Positions 5,398 through 7,866 of a stretch of 7,866 nucleotides of DNA are shown here, piece by piece. Both the position numbers and the translations under genes were made by a program. Position 1 is the stretch's first letter; each line of letters opens with the position of its first letter. The DNA is from Betaproteobacteria bacterium (lineage in GTDB: Bacteria > Pseudomonadota > Gammaproteobacteria > Burkholderiales > Casimicrobiaceae). The stretch spans positions 1,637 through 9,502 of the forward strand of contig PLYG01000425.1 in assembly GCA_003153335.1 (NCBI GenBank). Direction: 5' to 3'. Under the pieces are notes generated by a model. That model saw nothing but the letters and a program-made list of their open reading frames with translations. It had not been told where the DNA came from and did no database searches.

Positions 5398-7074
5398 ATG
5401 GCCAATACCATACTAGGGTTCTTCAGGACGGCCGGCAACGAGGATCCGCTTGCCGACGTGCGGGCGCTCGCGGTGTGGATGGAAAAGCAGCCGGCCAACG
5501 ACTATCTGAGCATCCAGGAGGCGATGGTACGCGTGCTCGAGGACATGGGTGCGCGGCAACCCAAGGTGACGCTCAACCGGGTGCTGGCGGTGCTGGAACT
5601 CGATCGCCTATCGATCCCGATCCAGGCGCGCCTGCTCAAGCAATTTCTGCAGCCTTCGCTGTCCGATTCGGTGCGCCAGCGCCTGTGGCATGCGCGTGAC
5701 GATCTGGCGGGCTGGTTTGCCTACACCTACAAAAACCTGTTTGCGGCGTTGCAGGAGTTTTTTCTCAGGCAGAAGGCGAAGGGGCAGTTGCCCGGCGTGG
5801 CCGCACGGATGTTTTACTACCGCGGCCAGCAGGCCAAGAATGGGCTGCTCCGGTATGAACGCTGGAATCCGGGCAAGTGGCAGAGTCTCCATGCCAGGTA
5901 TGAAGCTGCGCAGAAGCGCGGTCTTGCGCGTGTGCCGTTTGCGTTCGTTCCGGACAGCCCGGCGTCCGAGCATTACTCCGCCGAACGGGAATATTTGCAG
6001 ATTCTGCTGATGCAACGCGTCAATACCGGCAATCTGAGCGCAGTGCAGATCGAGAGGGCGGCTTTGTGGCTGCGCGGATGGGCGCATGCGCTGGCCTTGA
6101 CCGAACCCCCGCTCGAAGGCGCCGGGTTCTGGCTGGACTTGGGGCGGGGCGATGGCTTGCTGGCGAAGAAGCCGCAGAGCGCGCAGGGCACGCTGCTTTA
6201 TCTGGATATTGCGCCGCTGCAAAAGGCAATCGGCGATGGTCTGGTCGAACTGAGCGTGCGGATGCAGCGCGTCGGCGCCCCGGCAATCCAGGCCGAGGCG
6301 GCCGAACGGCTGGCACTGTTGCAGCGGCTGGAGCAGTTGTGGGGCCCCGGGGCCAAGTACACCGAGCGGCGTGGCGTGCGCGTCCAGGCCGATCGCCCGG
6401 TCCATGTCGCAGCGGGTCTGGTGGAAATTGCCGCGGCGTTGCACAGCTCGGATCCGAGGAACGAGGCGTTGGACGACCGCTTCCGGCACGGCGATCCCGC
6501 CGAGTTGGCCAGCGGCCACGTGCAGCCGACGTTCGGGGGTACCGACCCGGTCGGCATCGAATTCGAGCAGGAAAACGCGAGCGGCTGGCGCATGCATGAC
6601 ACCAGCGAGTCCGGCTGCAAGCTTGTTTCGCAGTCGCGCAAGGCCGCGCAGCAACAGCTGAGCAGCCTGCTGGGGATCCAGGAGGAGGGCGACACGCGCT
6701 GGAAGATCGGTATTGTCCGCCGCCTGAAAAAAATCTCAGAGGACCACACCGAGCTCGGGGTCGAGATCGTCGCCCAGAATTCCGCGCTGATCGCGCCCAG
6801 GCCAGTGGCCTCGCGCGATACCGGATACAGTGTGGACGGCATCGATGTGAGTGGCGAAGGCAAGGGCTTCGATGCCTTGTACCTGGCGCCGATGCAGAGT
6901 CCGGGCCGTGTGCCGCGGCGGAGCCTGCTGGTTCCGGCGCTGGAGTATCGAGAGCGCCGCCGCTTTCTCCTGACATTCGACAATATCGCCGACACGATTG
7001 AACTCACCACGGCCCTCGAGCGGAACAAGGATTGGGTGTGGAGCGGGTTCGACATTGTCCACGAGACGCAATGA
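5398..7074 (+). CDS. Unknown protein with a split PilZ-like (c-di-GMP binding) signature
   Basis: 558 residues, soluble, with no signal peptide or clear membrane helix. Residues 1-320 look mainly helical and resemble no domain I can name. ERRGVRVQADRPVHV (323-337) resembles the opening of a PilZ domain, with RxxxR as Arg324 and Arg328. DTSESG (401-406) fits the second PilZ motif [D/N]xSxxG. The following WKIGIVRRLKK (435-445) and TELGVEIV (451-458) resemble the closing strands of PilZ. The motifs are 72 residues apart instead of the usual 20-30, so the domain would hold an insertion at about 340-395. A C-terminal part (460-558) of unknown fold follows. If the reading is right, it is a cytoplasmic cyclic-di-GMP receptor, but output and partners are unknown. 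There is no clear ribosome binding site before the ATG; an out-of-frame ATG lies seven bases upstream. Without profile searches PilZ membership is a motif-based inference; that the ORF is a real gene is near certain. Confidence 0.85.
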   Translation: MANTILGFFRTAGNEDPLADVRALAVWMEKQPANDYLSIQEAMVRVLEDMGARQPKVTLNRVLAVLELDRLSIPIQARLLKQFLQPSLSDSVRQRLWHARDDLAGWFAYTYKNLFAALQEFFLRQKAKGQLPGVAARMFYYRGQQAKNGLLRYERWNPGKWQSLHARYEAAQKRGLARVPFAFVPDSPASEHYSAEREYLQILLMQRVNTGNLSAVQIERAALWLRGWAHALALTEPPLEGAGFWLDLGRGDGLLAKKPQSAQGTLLYLDIAPLQKAIGDGLVELSVRMQRVGAPAIQAEAAERLALLQRLEQLWGPGAKYTERRGVRVQADRPVHVAAGLVEIAAALHSSDPRNEALDDRFRHGDPAELASGHVQPTFGGTDPVGIEFEQENASGWRMHDTSESGCKLVSQSRKAAQQQLSSLLGIQEEGDTRWKIGIVRRLKKISEDHTELGVEIVAQNSALIAPRPVASRDTGYSVDGIDVSGEGKGFDALYLAPMQSPGRVPRRSLLVPALEYRERRRFLLTFDNIADTIELTTALERNKDWVWSGFDIVHETQ

Positions 7075-7193
7075 CCACGCCAGTATGGACCGCATTCGAG
7101 ATCCTGGGGCGAGGCGAAGAAAGCCTGACTGAGTGCACCGTCAGGGACGGGTCTTCAGATTGCGCGCCGCCAGCAGCAGCGTCGCCACCGTGA
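7071..7193 (+). pseudogene. 40-codon ORF overlapping the PilZ-like stop, possible gene remnant
   Basis: An ATG at 7071-7073 overlaps the TGA of the PilZ-like gene as ATGA and opens 40 codons, starting MTTPVWTAFEILGRGEESLT. The first 23 codons lie in the intergenic stretch and have a plausible coding look; the rest runs antisense through the 3' end of the NatB-like permease and becomes Ala/Pro-rich, as chance translation of GC-rich DNA does. It could be the 5' remnant of a formerly coupled downstream gene cut off by rearrangement, a short real peptide, or chance. I do not recognise the peptide. Confidence 0.2.
7124..7145. other. Inverted repeat between convergent genes
   Basis: CCTGAC (7124-7129) and GTCAGG (7140-7145) form a perfect six-base-pair stem with a ten-base loop, overlapping the stop of the NatB-like gene. 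It lies where a bidirectional terminator would be expected between convergent genes 66 bp apart, but there is no T-run on either strand, so intrinsic termination is doubtful. Confidence 0.25.
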
Positions 7194-7866
7194 TAGCAAC
7201 CGGCAGCGTGGCGCCGGCCAGCCAGTCCATCGCAGTGATGCCGTCGCCGCGCAGAATCTGGGTCAGCAATTGAAAGTGGCCGTTCACCGGTACCCACTTG
7301 AGCCACGCCGGTTCCTTCCCCAGCTGGAACATTTGCACGACCGGCAACAGCGCGGCGACGGTAATCAGGATTTGCGAATTGGTCTGCGCCTCCTTGAACG
7401 TGCGCCCCAGCGCTCCGAGGCAGATCAGGATGGCGGCAAAGCAGCAGGCGAGCGGCAGCAGCATCAGCAGAAATCCGCCATACTCGCGCGCGCCGAACAC
7501 GAACGGGATTCCCACCCGCGGCACCGGCCCGAATTGCAGGGTCAGATAAAACCCGGTCAAGGTCAGCAGCAGCACCGTGCAGGCCAGTGCCGCGACGGCC
7601 AGCCACTTGCCGATGACGAGTGATCCCGCGCGGACCGGCGCCGCGAGCAGCACCTGCAAGGTGCCGCGCTCCCGTTCGCCGGCCGTCGAGTCGGCAGCGC
7701 TGGCGACCCCGCCCAGCAGCGTTGCGAACACCGCGTAGAACGCCAGGATGGTCAGCGTTTGCGATCCGCTTTGCTGCGGCGTTGCCAGGTTGATTGCCTC
7801 GAGCGCCAGCGGCTGGCCCACGTCGCTCGCCACCCCGCGCAGCGCCAGCCGTTGGTCGCCCCACAG
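7141..7866 (-). CDS. NatB-like ABC-2 permease, C-terminal part
   Basis: 241 residues and the stop (7143-7141) are visible; the frame stays open to the right edge and the start is outside, so an apparent GTG start at 7833 is internal. The fragment opens with an extracytoplasmic part ending NLATPQQSGS (27-36), then helices at about 38-57, 88-110, 131-153, 166-181 and 214-234. After the first helix comes STAGERERGTLQVLLAAPV (60-78), the characteristic cytoplasmic motif of NatB-type ABC-2 permeases (export group that includes Bacillus NatAB sodium efflux). Its ATPase partner should be encoded beyond the right edge. In this class the substrate cannot be told from sequence: sodium, drugs or other compounds are possible. 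It is convergent to the PilZ-like gene. Confidence 0.85.
   Translation of the reverse strand: MWGDQRLALRGVASDVGQPLALEAINLATPQQSGSQTLTILAFYAVFATLLGGVASAADSTAGERERGTLQVLLAAPVRAGSLVIGKWLAVAALACTVLLLTLTGFYLTLQFGPVPRVGIPFVFGAREYGGFLLMLLPLACCFAAILICLGALGRTFKEAQTNSQILITVAALLPVVQMFQLGKEPAWLKWVPVNGHFQLLTQILRGDGITAMDWLAGATLPVAITVATLLLAARNLKTRP

Noticed and set aside
6727..6733. Run of seven A in the PilZ-like gene as a frameshift site
   Set aside because: The zero frame reads Leu-Lys-Lys-Ile and continues through family-like sequence to the stop. Neither side shows a split reading frame or a nearby strong hairpin.
7141..7833. GTG at 7833 as the true start of the NatB-like permease
   Set aside because: The frame stays open to the window edge, and the residues before it continue the extracytoplasmic part that leads into the first visible helix. 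NatB proteins are also much longer, so the start lies outside.
1..7866. CRISPR arrays, tRNA or rRNA genes, insertion sequences, phage or defence genes
   Set aside because: No regularly spaced repeats, tRNA-like cloverleaf, transposase or integrase motifs, or terminal inverted repeats were seen by eye on either strand.

Overview
The window is high in GC and almost fully coding. Protein style, the gene families and TACAAT-type -10 elements suggest a proteobacterium, most likely a betaproteobacterium (Nitrosomonadales or a relative); this is inferred from sequence character, not from a database match. I see no RNA gene, CRISPR array, insertion sequence, integrase or other mark of mobility. It reads as ordinary chromosome apart from some unusual junctions.

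Left third, minus strand, transcribed right to left: tesA (exported SGNH esterase/thioesterase, 1929 to 1237), then mnmH/selU (tRNA 2-selenouridine synthase, 1236 to 175), whose ATG directly abuts the tesA stop. A membrane-anchored protein of unknown function follows, with its start at 98, and runs off the left edge. These three probably form one transcription unit, perhaps with an extra promoter before the last gene.

Centre, plus strand, divergent from tesA: ybbA (ABC ATPase, 2020-2730) and ybbP (ten-helix FtsX/MacB-type permease, 2727-5207), overlapping by ATGA. Divergent tesA and ybbA-ybbP is the arrangement known from E. coli. The likely joint role is YbbAP-driven handling of hydrophobic or ester compounds at the inner membrane, with TesA as the periplasmic hydrolase. 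The divergent control region is very compact. The tesA start codon and the start of an unlisted 31-residue leader ORF share the CATG at 1927-1930. The leader ORF has the only good ribosome binding site in front of ybbA and ends in an ATGA overlap with the ybbA start. An 8-bp direct repeat sits just upstream of the plus-strand -10.

Right third: after a 190-bp gap holding promoter-like elements lies a 558-residue protein of unknown function (5398-7074). It carries what I read as a PilZ (cyclic-di-GMP binding) signature split by an insertion. Convergent to it is the 3' part of a NatB-like ABC-2 permease (7141 to beyond the right edge). A 40-codon ORF that overlaps the PilZ-like stop by ATGA and runs into the antisense of the permease may be a gene remnant or chance.

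The best candidates for something undescribed are the leader ORF with its divergent control region, and the split PilZ-like protein. Neither is a proven new system.
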